DNA of 64,000 nt from Thalassotalea euphylliae (GTDB lineage: Bacteria; Pseudomonadota; Gammaproteobacteria; Enterobacterales; Alteromonadaceae), in assembly GCF_003390395.1 (NCBI RefSeq), contig NZ_QUOV01000001.1:3224001-3288000 (forward strand). Reading direction: 5' to 3'. Below, in pieces: positions 56,437 to 63,254 of the stretch (position 1 is its first letter; each line of letters starts with the position of its first letter). Below the pieces are notes generated by a model, which did no database searches, had not been told where the DNA came from, and saw only the letters and a program-made list of their open reading frames with translations. The translations under genes and the position numbers were made by a program.

Positions 56437-57240
56437 ATGCATCCAATGTTAAATATTGCTGTACGTGCCGCACGTTCAGCTGGAAATGTTATTGCTCGCG
56501 CATTCGAGCAGTTAGATAAAGTGGAAGTTGAGTCAAAAGGCACTAACGACTTAGTGACCAACATCGATAAACAAGCTGAACAAGTGATTATCGATACGAT
56601 TCGTAAAGCTTACCCTAACCACAGTATTGTTGGTGAAGAGCACGGTATTTTAGAAGGTGAAGATACGGACTACCAATGGGTTATCGATCCACTCGATGGC
56701 ACAACAAACTTTGTAAAAGGCATTCCTCACTTTGCTGTATCTATTGCTTTAAAAGTAAAAGGCAAATTAGATCAAGCGGTTATTTTTGACCCGATTCGCG
56801 GCGAACTGTTTACTGCTAGCCGTGGTAAAGGTGCGCAACTTAACGGTTTCCGTATTCGCGTATCAAATGCAAAAGAACTTAATGGCACCGTATTAGCAAC
56901 TGGTTTCCCATTCAAGAAAAAACAACATACCGATGCTTACCTAAACATGTTTAAGGCAATGTTTACTAAAACTGCGGATATGCGTCGTGCTGGCTCTGCA
57001 GCGCTTGACCTAGCTTATGTTGCTGCTGGCCGTATTGATGGTTTCTTCGAAATCGGCTTAAAGCCTTGGGATACTGCCGCAGGTGAACTATTAGTTGTTG
57101 AAGCTGGTGGTTTAGTCAGTGACTTTGCTGGCGGTAACAACCACGCAAAATCAGGCAACATTGTTGCTGGCAGCACCAAAGTACTACGTGAAATCTTAAA
57201 AGATATTCGCCCTTTCCTAGGCGATAGCTTAAATAAATAG
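56437..57240 (+). CDS. suhB: Inositol monophosphatase family protein SuhB
   Basis: 267 aa, E. coli SuhB length. Metal-binding motifs are GEEHG (about residue 67) and WVIDPLDGTTNFVKGIPHF (about 84-102), plus WDTAAGELLVVEAGG near 212. SuhB is an inositol phosphatase and also part of the rRNA antitermination complex. It is divergent from trmJ as usual, with an HDOD gene inserted between. The 3' end is partly duplicated downstream. Confidence 0.95.
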   Translation: MHPMLNIAVRAARSAGNVIARAFEQLDKVEVESKGTNDLVTNIDKQAEQVIIDTIRKAYPNHSIVGEEHGILEGEDTDYQWVIDPLDGTTNFVKGIPHFAVSIALKVKGKLDQAVIFDPIRGELFTASRGKGAQLNGFRIRVSNAKELNGTVLATGFPFKKKQHTDAYLNMFKAMFTKTADMRRAGSAALDLAYVAAGRIDGFFEIGLKPWDTAAGELLVVEAGGLVSDFAGGNNHAKSGNIVAGSTKVLREILKDIRPFLGDSLNK

Positions 57241-57275
57241 GTGAAAGCCCAAATAGGCGATAGCTTAAACAAGTA
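57218..57275 (+). repeat. Direct repeat of the suhB 3' end
   Basis: TAGGCGATAGCTTAAATAAATA (57218-57239) recurs as TAGGCGATAGCTTAAACAAGTA (57254-57275), 20 of 22 identical, 36 bases apart. The first copy includes the last codons and most of the stop. Confidence 0.8.
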
Positions 57276-57300
57276 AGCAAGATTTTATAATCGAATAACT

Positions 57301-57334
57301 AAAAGCCGCTTACCGAAAGGTAAGCGGCTTTTTT
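57301..57334. terminator. Bidirectional terminator suhB / M28 peptidase
   Basis: AAAAGCCGCTTACC and GGTAAGCGGCTTTTTT pair around a GAAA loop. Six T on the plus strand and four on the minus serve both convergent genes. Confidence 0.9.
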
Positions 57335-57383
57335 GTCTCTTATTCTTTTTGTCTCTTACACCTGTACACCTTAGCGGACGAAA

Positions 57384-58826
57384 CTAATTGTAACCACCAA
57401 ACGAACCTGCTGGCCCCGGGAAAACTACAGGCGACTCAAAGCCATCTTTAGCAACACTGCTAACGCCAAAGAAATAGTTATCAATGACGATATTCTCTAA
57501 CGTAAATTCACTTACATCACCGACATACTGGCTCTTTGTCCATGTCGGTTCAGTGGTTAAGCGCCAATGAATACGATAGCCAGCAAGATTATCAGCCATT
57601 TTACCTATCGGCTTCTCCCAGCTAAGCGTGGTTGAGGGCTGAACAGCACCTTTAATTTTTACATTGGCTGGCGGCGCTGGCGCCCATGCCATCGAAGCCA
57701 GTATCACCGCATTAAGCGAAGTTAGCTTGGCATTAAAATCAAAGTCAACTCCTGCTAAAACATCACCGTATTCACGGCCATTTTCTGTGCGCAAATCTTG
57801 GTGTTGGCGATCATAATGCTCATTGGTTTCCATAATTCTTACCGCTGGAAAACCCACTTCATTAAATGGGCGATGATGGCCGCCGCGACGGAAACGGTCT
57901 AAACGATAAACCATCATCACGTCTAGATTGGGAATATAATCATCGGCGATTTTATCAATGTAGCGAGCAACATTACGTGATGGTGAATCTACTTCGCCAC
58001 CAGTAAAACGACGTAATCTCGCTTCTTCTGGTGTTTCAACAACGCGTACTCCTTCAGAAAATACTCTTGCTGTCGTGTTATTAATCACCCCATTAATACC
58101 CGTGATATTGCCTATCATGTCGTTATTAATGACCGCTTCAACGCGCCAGTTTTCTTGTTTGGCGATATCAGCCATAATTTTGCCACCAAACAAGCCCTGC
58201 TCTTCACCTGAAAGCGCGGCATACACAATAGTGCCATCGAACTTGTATTGCGAAAGCACTCGCGCTGCTTCTATCGCGCCAGCAACACCTGTAGCATTGT
58301 CATTGGCACCGGGTGAATCACTGGTAAAGTCGAGAGGGTCACTCACCCTTGAATCTATATCACCGCTCATCACAATATAACGATTAGGGTCGGTTTGGCC
58401 GCGTTGTATCGCCAGCACGTTTACCACTTCAGTTGGGTTAGGAATTCTTGTTTCACCCGAAAAAGTGCGTTTTTGATAGACCACTTCCAAACAGCCACCA
58501 CATTCAGCTGATATTTTTTCAAACTCCGCCTTTATCCAACGTCGTGCAGCGCCAATACCACGGCTATCAGACTTTGTTTCTGACAAGGTATGGCGTGTAC
58601 CAAAACTCACTAACTTAGTCACATCTTGCTTTAATCGCTCAGCGCTTATCTGCTTTTGAATGTCACGCAGCACAAGCTGCTCACTAGGTGGTACCTGCAC
58701 AGCACTAGCTGCAGCACTGACGAATATTGCACAAATAGCACTAGCTATTAGGCTGATATTTTTTGCATAAGTTGCTGAAGGGCGCTTTAAATTAACATGC
58801 GCTTGAGGACTCAATTGTAGACTCAT
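57384..58826 (-). CDS. Secreted M28-family zinc aminopeptidase-like protein
   Basis: 480 aa. A long signal region (hydrophobic core about residues 24-42) ends at ASAVQ, predicting export. The M28 metal-binding pattern is mostly intact: Asp158, Asp176 in SPGANDNATG, Glu208/209 in LSGEEQGLFG, Asp236 in INNDMIGN, and a C-terminal histidine region (HHRPFNEVGFPAVR). The first ligand, normally His in an HxD motif, reads D156 in MSGDIDSR. A fibronectin-III-like domain follows at about residues 390-470. It probably degrades extracellular peptides. Confidence 0.88.
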   Translation of the reverse strand: MSLQLSPQAHVNLKRPSATYAKNISLIASAICAIFVSAAASAVQVPPSEQLVLRDIQKQISAERLKQDVTKLVSFGTRHTLSETKSDSRGIGAARRWIKAEFEKISAECGGCLEVVYQKRTFSGETRIPNPTEVVNVLAIQRGQTDPNRYIVMSGDIDSRVSDPLDFTSDSPGANDNATGVAGAIEAARVLSQYKFDGTIVYAALSGEEQGLFGGKIMADIAKQENWRVEAVINNDMIGNITGINGVINNTTARVFSEGVRVVETPEEARLRRFTGGEVDSPSRNVARYIDKIADDYIPNLDVMMVYRLDRFRRGGHHRPFNEVGFPAVRIMETNEHYDRQHQDLRTENGREYGDVLAGVDFDFNAKLTSLNAVILASMAWAPAPPANVKIKGAVQPSTTLSWEKPIGKMADNLAGYRIHWRLTTEPTWTKSQYVGDVSEFTLENIVIDNYFFGVSSVAKDGFESPVVFPGPAGSFGGYN

Positions 58827-59057
58827 AAGAAGGCCTTACCTTTTATAATCGTTATTAGTAATGGCAACCACGTTACCTGCTAAGCTAAATATCGAATAGT
58901 TTAATCAGCTTAATCGTCAGTTTATTGAGATAAACGTCTAGTCACCAAGACTTATATTTAAAATTGATATATAAAACCAAGTTTAAATATAGATAGTGTT
59001 ATAAGAGGTGTTAGAATGGAACATAATTCAGCACGTCAGTAGTAGGTCAGTGTCGTT

Positions 59058-59861
59058 ATGCCAAAAAATTTCAATCCGAACAAACAAGCTTTTACCGCAG
59101 GAGAAGCTGCCTTAGTCGGTGCCGGTCCTGGCGATCCTGACTTGCTGACCCTGCAAGCCTATCGTTTTATTACTCAGGCAGAAGTCGCGATATACGATCG
59201 ATTGGTCAGTGATGAAATAATGGCGCTGTTACCCGAAGGTTGTGAAAAAATTTATGTGGGTAAGAAGCAAGCTGAGCATAAAGTACCGCAAACGCGCATT
59301 AATGAAATTATTGTTGAACAAGCTAAGTTAGGTAAACGAGTAGTCCGCTTAAAAGGTGGCGACCCATTCGTCTTTGGTCGTGGTGGCGAAGAAGCGCAAT
59401 ACGCACTCAGCCAAGGAGTGGCCTGCCATATTGTCCCGGGCATGACAGCCGCATCTTCTTGCGCGGCTTATGCAGGTATTCCGCTGACTCACCGTCAAGT
59501 GTCACGCGCGTGCACCTTAATTACTGGCCATGTCCAAAATGATGGCAGCTTAGATTTACCCTGGTCATCACTGCAAGATCAGCAGCAAACCATTGTTTTT
59601 TACATGGGCGTAAAAACACTCGGTACGATAGTACAGCAGTTAAGGAAAGCAGGACGACCACTATCAACCCCTGTCGCGTTAATTGAACGCGGCACCACAC
59701 AAGCGCAAAAACTAGTGAAAGGCACTTTGGAAAATATTGAAGCCTTAGTAGCAGAGCACCATATCAAACCGCCATCATTGATTATAATCGGCGATGTGGT
59801 AACCACCTTTGAACAAGCACAACTTGCTAACTTAGGTTACCTTTTACCGAGTAACAAATAG
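59058..59861 (+). CDS. cobA: Uroporphyrinogen-III C-methyltransferase
   Basis: 267 aa. Makes precorrin-2, the branch to siroheme and cobalamin. The SUMT signatures are VGAGPGDPDLLTLQA at residues 21-35 and LKGGDPFVFGRGGEEAQ near 97, with TLITGHVQND and IVFYMGVKTL further along. It lacks the dehydrogenase/ferrochelatase part of CysG, so those are encoded elsewhere. Its stop is at the start of a 17-bp direct repeat. Confidence 0.94.
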   Translation: MPKNFNPNKQAFTAGEAALVGAGPGDPDLLTLQAYRFITQAEVAIYDRLVSDEIMALLPEGCEKIYVGKKQAEHKVPQTRINEIIVEQAKLGKRVVRLKGGDPFVFGRGGEEAQYALSQGVACHIVPGMTAASSCAAYAGIPLTHRQVSRACTLITGHVQNDGSLDLPWSSLQDQQQTIVFYMGVKTLGTIVQQLRKAGRPLSTPVALIERGTTQAQKLVKGTLENIEALVAEHHIKPPSLIIIGDVVTTFEQAQLANLGYLLPSNK

Positions 59862-59890
59862 TACCAAGCAACAACGAGTACCAAGCAACA
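59860..59890 (+). repeat. 17-bp-period direct repeat at the cobA stop codon
   Basis: AGTACCAAGCAACA occurs at 59860-59873 and 59877-59890. The first copy starts inside the stop codon (59859-59861); the neighbouring AACAAATAGT also recurs on the far side. Confidence 0.75.
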
Positions 59891-59940
59891 AATAGTGCTA
59901 AGTCACTATTAACTCAGATAAAGCAAGCTATAGCACAACC

Positions 59941-59969
59941 AAAAAGAGCGACAATAAGTCGCTCTTTTT
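59941..59969. terminator. Bidirectional terminator cobA / rhlE-like
   Basis: AAAAAGAGCGAC and GTCGCTCTTTTT pair around a 5-nt loop, with five T on each strand. Confidence 0.9.
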
Positions 59970-60003
59970 CGATTAGTATAGATATCAAATAGTACTCGCA
60001 GCT

Positions 60004-61590
60004 TTAATTACTGCCTGTATTATTCGCATTGTTCCCTAAACGTGGCTTAGGCTTGTTCCCTTGTGGACTATTCGCGTATGGGTTGTTTCCTTTATTGCCG
60101 CTGCGGGCACCACTGCGAGCACCACCGCGCTGCTTGCTTGACGAAGCAGAGTTTGGCTTACCACCTTTCTTATTTTGGCGAGTTTCTGAATTCTTGCTAG
60201 TGCCACCTTTATGCTTGTCATCAGCACTTTTTGCATTTGGCTTTCTACTCTTACTGGAGTTATTGCCATGCTTAGGCTTGGCATCCGTTTTCTGTTGCGA
60301 TTTTGGCGCTTTACGCACTTCACTAGTATTGCTTTGTGTCTGCTTACCCGTTTTCACACTAGGCTTGTGATTAGCTTCAGGCGTTTTAGCTTTTTTTGGC
60401 TTTTTCGGTTTCTTTTTCTTTAATGGTCTGATCGGGCGTGATTCATCTAGTGGATTCGCTGGCGTAAAACCATCAACTTCTTTTCTCGGAATGTGCTGCT
60501 GAATAACGTGTTCGATATCAACTAATTGCTTATATTCATCTGCTGCAACCAATGAAATCGCTTCACCGTCAACACCCGCGCGACCCGTTCGACCGATACG
60601 GTGAACATAATCTTCCTGCACATTGGGTAGCTCAAAATTAACCACTACTGGTAACTGGCTAATATCAATACCACGAGCGGCAATATCAGTCGCCACTAAC
60701 ACTTGAATGGTTTTGTCTTTAAACTGAGCAAGTGCTTTGGTGCGTGCCCCTTGGCTTTTATTGCCGTGGATTGCCAATGCTTTATGGCCTTGACCGTCAA
60801 GGTAACGAGTTAAACGGTTAGCTCCGTGTTTAGTGCGGGTAAAAACCAAGACTTGTGACCACTGTTGCTCGGTAATCAGCTTATCTAGTAAAGCCGGTTT
60901 CTTCTTTTTATCAACCGCTACTAACCAATGTTCAATGGTGGCAGCAGTCGTGTTCTCTTGAGCAACCGATATTTCCACAGGCTGCTTTACTAAGGTCTTG
61001 GCTAACTCGCGAATTTCTGGTGAGAAAGTCGCTGAAAACAGCAAGCTTTGGCGCTGCTTCGGCAGTAAGGCTAATATTTTTTTGATATCGCGAATAAAGC
61101 CCATGTCTAGCATGCGATCAGCTTCATCAAGCACGACGGCTTCAAGTTCATCAAACTTAACAGCATTTTGCTGATATAAATCTAGCAAACGGCCCGGCGT
61201 TGCGGTCAGCACTTCAACCCCAGCGCGCAAGCGCATCATTTGTGGGTTAATTTTAACACCGCCAAAAACCACATCACTGCGAATATTTAAATGTTGACTG
61301 TAACGCGACACATTATCTGCAACCTGCGCCGCTAGCTCGCGCGTCGGCGTTAATACTAAAACTTTTACTTGGTTCGCTGACGAACGTGATTTGTTGCTTG
61401 CTAGCTGATGCAAAATGGGCAAGGTAAAGCCCGCAGTTTTACCTGTGCCGGTTTGCGCGGCCGCCATGATATCACGGCCAGTAAGAATCGCAGGGATCGC
61501 TTTCGCTTGAATGGGAGAAGGTGTTTGATAGCCTTGCTCAGTTACCGCTTGAACTAATTCAGGTAATAAGCCTAATGCTGAAAACGACAT
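60004..61590 (-). CDS. rhlE: DEAD-box RNA helicase, RhlE type
   Basis: 528 aa. The helicase core (about 1-375) shows the Q-motif start [16 protein letters not shown], Walker [40 protein letters not shown] (DEAD), [28 protein letters not shown] and [10 protein letters not shown]. The last 140 or so residues are a lysine-, asparagine- and serine-rich low-complexity tail likely to bind RNA. It remodels RNA structure in ribosome assembly or decay, and is often cold-important. RhlE assignment within the DEAD family is by core similarity. Confidence 0.9.
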   Translation of the reverse strand: MSFSALGLLPELVQAVTEQGYQTPSPIQAKAIPAILTGRDIMAAAQTGTGKTAGFTLPILHQLASNKSRSSANQVKVLVLTPTRELAAQVADNVSRYSQHLNIRSDVVFGGVKINPQMMRLRAGVEVLTATPGRLLDLYQQNAVKFDELEAVVLDEADRMLDMGFIRDIKKILALLPKQRQSLLFSATFSPEIRELAKTLVKQPVEISVAQENTTAATIEHWLVAVDKKKKPALLDKLITEQQWSQVLVFTRTKHGANRLTRYLDGQGHKALAIHGNKSQGARTKALAQFKDKTIQVLVATDIAARGIDISQLPVVVNFELPNVQEDYVHRIGRTGRAGVDGEAISLVAADEYKQLVDIEHVIQQHIPRKEVDGFTPANPLDESRPIRPLKKKKPKKPKKAKTPEANHKPSVKTGKQTQSNTSEVRKAPKSQQKTDAKPKHGNNSSKSRKPNAKSADDKHKGGTSKNSETRQNKKGGKPNSASSSKQRGGARSGARSGNKGNNPYANSPQGNKPKPRLGNNANNTGSN

Positions 61591-61640
61591 AGAATTCCTT
61601 AACGCAAGCCACCCCGAATAATTTCTTGGCAGCAGATAAT

Positions 61641-61682
61641 AAAAAAGCGCGGCAGTCTATCATATTCACAGCTACCGCGCTT
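61641..61682 (-). terminator. Terminator of the SLT lipoprotein gene
   Basis: AAGCGCGG and CCGCGCTT form an 8-bp stem with a long loop. Six T follow on the minus strand, 55 bases after the lipoprotein stop. Confidence 0.65.
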
Positions 61683-61736
61683 ATTAATTAAACGTTAAAA
61701 ATTGTTTGTCTATGCCTGTTAGCTATAGCTGACGAT

Positions 61737-62357
61737 TTAACCAAAGAATAATCGCCATAACCAGCCATGATCTAATTCTTCTTCACAGCTTTTTAATTGG
61801 CTGGAATAGCGGCGAGCACGATTGTCTACCTTACGCGACACCTTCACCAACCAAGGTTTTTTCTTGTAGGTTTTACGTTTAAAGCCGCCCCAGCCTTCGT
61901 GATAGTTCAAGTACTGATTGTAGGCATCCCATTTTGATACTTTATTGATTTTTTGCGTTTTAAATATAAACCAGCCCATAAAATCAATTGCATCATCAAA
62001 GTCATCGCGATCGGCACCCGAATTATCAGTTTCGCGAATGTAGTCATCCCATGTCATCGTCTTAGCCTGAGAGTAACCGTAGGCACTGCTTACGCGCCCC
62101 CATGGAATAAAACCAAGCAAGTAATCACGTGGTGGTAGCGCATCATGCCTAAAGGAGCTTTCTTGATACATCATCGCCATTGGCACATGAATAGGAACGC
62201 CCCAACGCTCACGCGCATCTTTTGCAGCAAAATACCAATCGCGGTGCTCGCGAAAGATTTCACAGATATTTTCAGGATTTTTTGGAGGAGGCGTTGCACA
62301 GCCAGCAAGTAATATTGTGCTGAGCAAGCTAATCAGAAACAGCTTAGTTTTACGCAT
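61737..62357 (-). CDS. Lipoprotein with lytic-transglycosylase (SLT)-like domain
   Basis: 206 aa. The signal peptide ends in the lipobox LLAGC (Cys20), so it is a lipoprotein; no Asp follows at +2 (Ala21), favouring the outer membrane. The domain has MYQESSF with the catalytic-type Glu66 and SSAYGYSQA like the SLT fold, then GWFIFKT and YLNYHEGWGGF. A role in peptidoglycan cleavage is inferred; the substrate-binding loops are shortened relative to Slt70. It is divergent from the small-RNA array on its right. Confidence 0.85.
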   Translation of the reverse strand: MRKTKLFLISLLSTILLAGCATPPPKNPENICEIFREHRDWYFAAKDARERWGVPIHVPMAMMYQESSFRHDALPPRDYLLGFIPWGRVSSAYGYSQAKTMTWDDYIRETDNSGADRDDFDDAIDFMGWFIFKTQKINKVSKWDAYNQYLNYHEGWGGFKRKTYKKKPWLVKVSRKVDNRARRYSSQLKSCEEELDHGWLWRLFFG

Positions 62358-62435
62358 AAAACAACTAAATTGAAAAAGTAAGCGACTTGGTAGGGTTATG
62401 ATGCCAGAGCATTAAAAAAAAATCTTACCTTTCTT

Positions 62436-62463
62436 GGAACTTTTTGTTTTTACATCACTCTTA
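62436..62463 (+). promoter_or_regulatory. Sigma-E-like promoter of sRNA unit A
   Basis: GGAACTT at 62436-62442 (the RpoE -35 consensus), a 16-bp spacer and TCTTA at 62459-62463. The predicted 5' G (62470) is 34 bases from the first base of the -35 element, the same as in units B, C and D. Confidence 0.7.
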
Positions 62464-62469
62464 CTAAAC

Positions 62470-62541
62470 GAGAGACTTTTGTTATATTCCCCTTTTGGAT
62501 ATTCATCGCGCTATTCTTTTTAAGCATAGCGCGTTTTTTTT
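62470..62541 (+). ncRNA. Putative sigma-E small RNA, unit A
   Basis: Predicted 72-nt transcript. It begins GAGAGAC, contains a UUCCCCUU pyrimidine motif and AUUCAU, then the terminator CGCGCTAT (62507-62514) with ATAGCGCG (62526-62533) and eight T. No known RNA family is recognised by eye. Structure and position match units B-D. It would act in trans: there is no gene downstream on this strand, so attenuation is unlikely. Confidence 0.72.
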
Positions 62542-62625
62542 GCCCTGAATTTGCTGCCCAAATCACTATTCAAAACTTAGCCACACATCTCACTTTTACT
62601 TTTCTTAAAATTTTTTCAATTTAAT

Positions 62626-62653
62626 TGAACTTTACTATCAAGCATGACTCAAA
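62626..62653 (+). promoter_or_regulatory. Sigma-E-like promoter of sRNA unit B
   Basis: TGAACTT at 62626-62632, a 16-bp spacer and TCAAA at 62649-62653. The predicted 5' G is 62660, again 34 bases from the -35 start. Confidence 0.72.
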
Positions 62654-62659
62654 CAAAGT

Positions 62660-62733
62660 GAGAGAATTACTCCCTTAGTGTTTTTATGTTTTTGAGCGCG
62701 TTTACCTGATAGCAGTGTAAACGCGTTTTTTTT
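62660..62733 (+). ncRNA. Putative sigma-E small RNA, unit B
   Basis: Predicted 74-nt transcript. It begins GAGAGAA, has ACUCCCUUAGUG (complementary to AGGGAG-type ribosome binding sites), a U-rich stretch, then a strong stem CGCGTTTAC (62697-62705) with GTAAACGCG (62717-62725) and eight T. It shares CCCTTAGTGTTT with unit C. The most typical member. Confidence 0.77.
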
Positions 62734-62806
62734 GCCTGTTATTTATCTCTGCTTTTATCTCAGCTTTCGACAATTCTTATTGTTTAACAAAAAAGCCAAA
62801 ACTTTG

Positions 62807-62834
62807 TGAACTTTTAGCGCAATACCCTGTCCTA
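62807..62834 (+). promoter_or_regulatory. Sigma-E-like promoter of sRNA unit C
   Basis: TGAACTT at 62807-62813, a 16-bp spacer and TCCTA at 62830-62834. The predicted 5' G is 62841, with the same 34-base offset. Confidence 0.72.
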
Positions 62835-62840
62835 ATAATT

Positions 62841-62917
62841 GAGAGACTTATTTTCCCTTAGTGTTTCATGAGATTTGATGCGTTTAACTGATTTTTACCA
62901 GTAAACGCATTTTTTTT
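62841..62917 (+). ncRNA. Putative sigma-E small RNA, unit C
   Basis: Predicted 77-nt transcript. It begins GAGAGAC, has UUUUCCCUUAGUGUUUCAU, and ends in a stem ATGCGTTTA-CTG paired with CAGTAAACGCAT (62878-62910, one bulged A) followed by eight T. A closely related sister of unit B. Confidence 0.77.
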
Positions 62918-63040
62918 GTCTGAAATTTGAGAGTTCTTGAAAAGTTAGAGAAAAGTTAAATAAGAACAACAAGTTGCCAGTAGATTCAGAAAATAAGTTA
63001 GCGATTATAAAAACATAACAGAAATATATCGAACATTTTT

Positions 63041-63068
63041 TGAACTAACCGGATTAGTACTGGTCGAA
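63041..63068 (+). promoter_or_regulatory. Sigma-E-like promoter of sRNA unit D
   Basis: TGAACTA at 63041-63047, a 16-bp spacer and TCGAA at 63064-63068. The predicted 5' G is 63075, again at a 34-base offset. Confidence 0.7.
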
Positions 63069-63074
63069 GTGTTT

Positions 63075-63140
63075 GAGAGCAAAACCTCCCTGGACTGCTT
63101 TCATATTTTAGTAGCGCGTTGCCCTAACGCGCTTTTTTTT
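63075..63140 (+). ncRNA. Putative sigma-E small RNA, unit D
   Basis: Predicted 66-nt transcript. It begins GAGAGCA, carries CCUCCCUGGACUG and UUUCAUAUUUUAG, and ends in GCGCGTT (63114-63120) paired with AACGCGC (63126-63132) and eight T. The most divergent and shortest copy, with the strongest CUCCC (anti-Shine-Dalgarno) motif. Confidence 0.72.
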
Positions 63141-63223
63141 GTCTGGTACTTTCGTCTGATAGTTTTCTGAACAGTGCCTAACAATTCGCGACATGACTTT
63201 TGGTAAGTGTGTTTGAATTATCG

Positions 63224-63251
63224 AAAAAAGAGCTAGAGGTAACCCTAGCTC
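63224..63251 (-). terminator. Terminator of gshA
   Basis: GAGCTAG (63230-63236) pairs with CTAGCTC (63245-63251). On the minus strand six T follow, just beyond the gshA stop codon. Confidence 0.88.
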
Positions 63252-63254
63252 CCA

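Larger units (their letters stand above)
62358..63254. other. Protein-gene-free stretch carrying the small-RNA array
   Basis: About 900 bases between the divergent lipoprotein gene and the gshA 3' end. It carries the four promoter-sRNA-terminator units described separately and the gshA terminator. No protein frame of meaningful length is open. Confidence 0.8.

Noticed and set aside
62436-63146. The four hairpin units as transcription attenuators, a CRISPR array or a MITE cluster
   Set aside because: No gene lies downstream on the plus strand to attenuate; units have no repeat-spacer regularity; there are no terminal inverted repeats or target duplications. Promoter plus terminator in each unit fits sRNA genes better.
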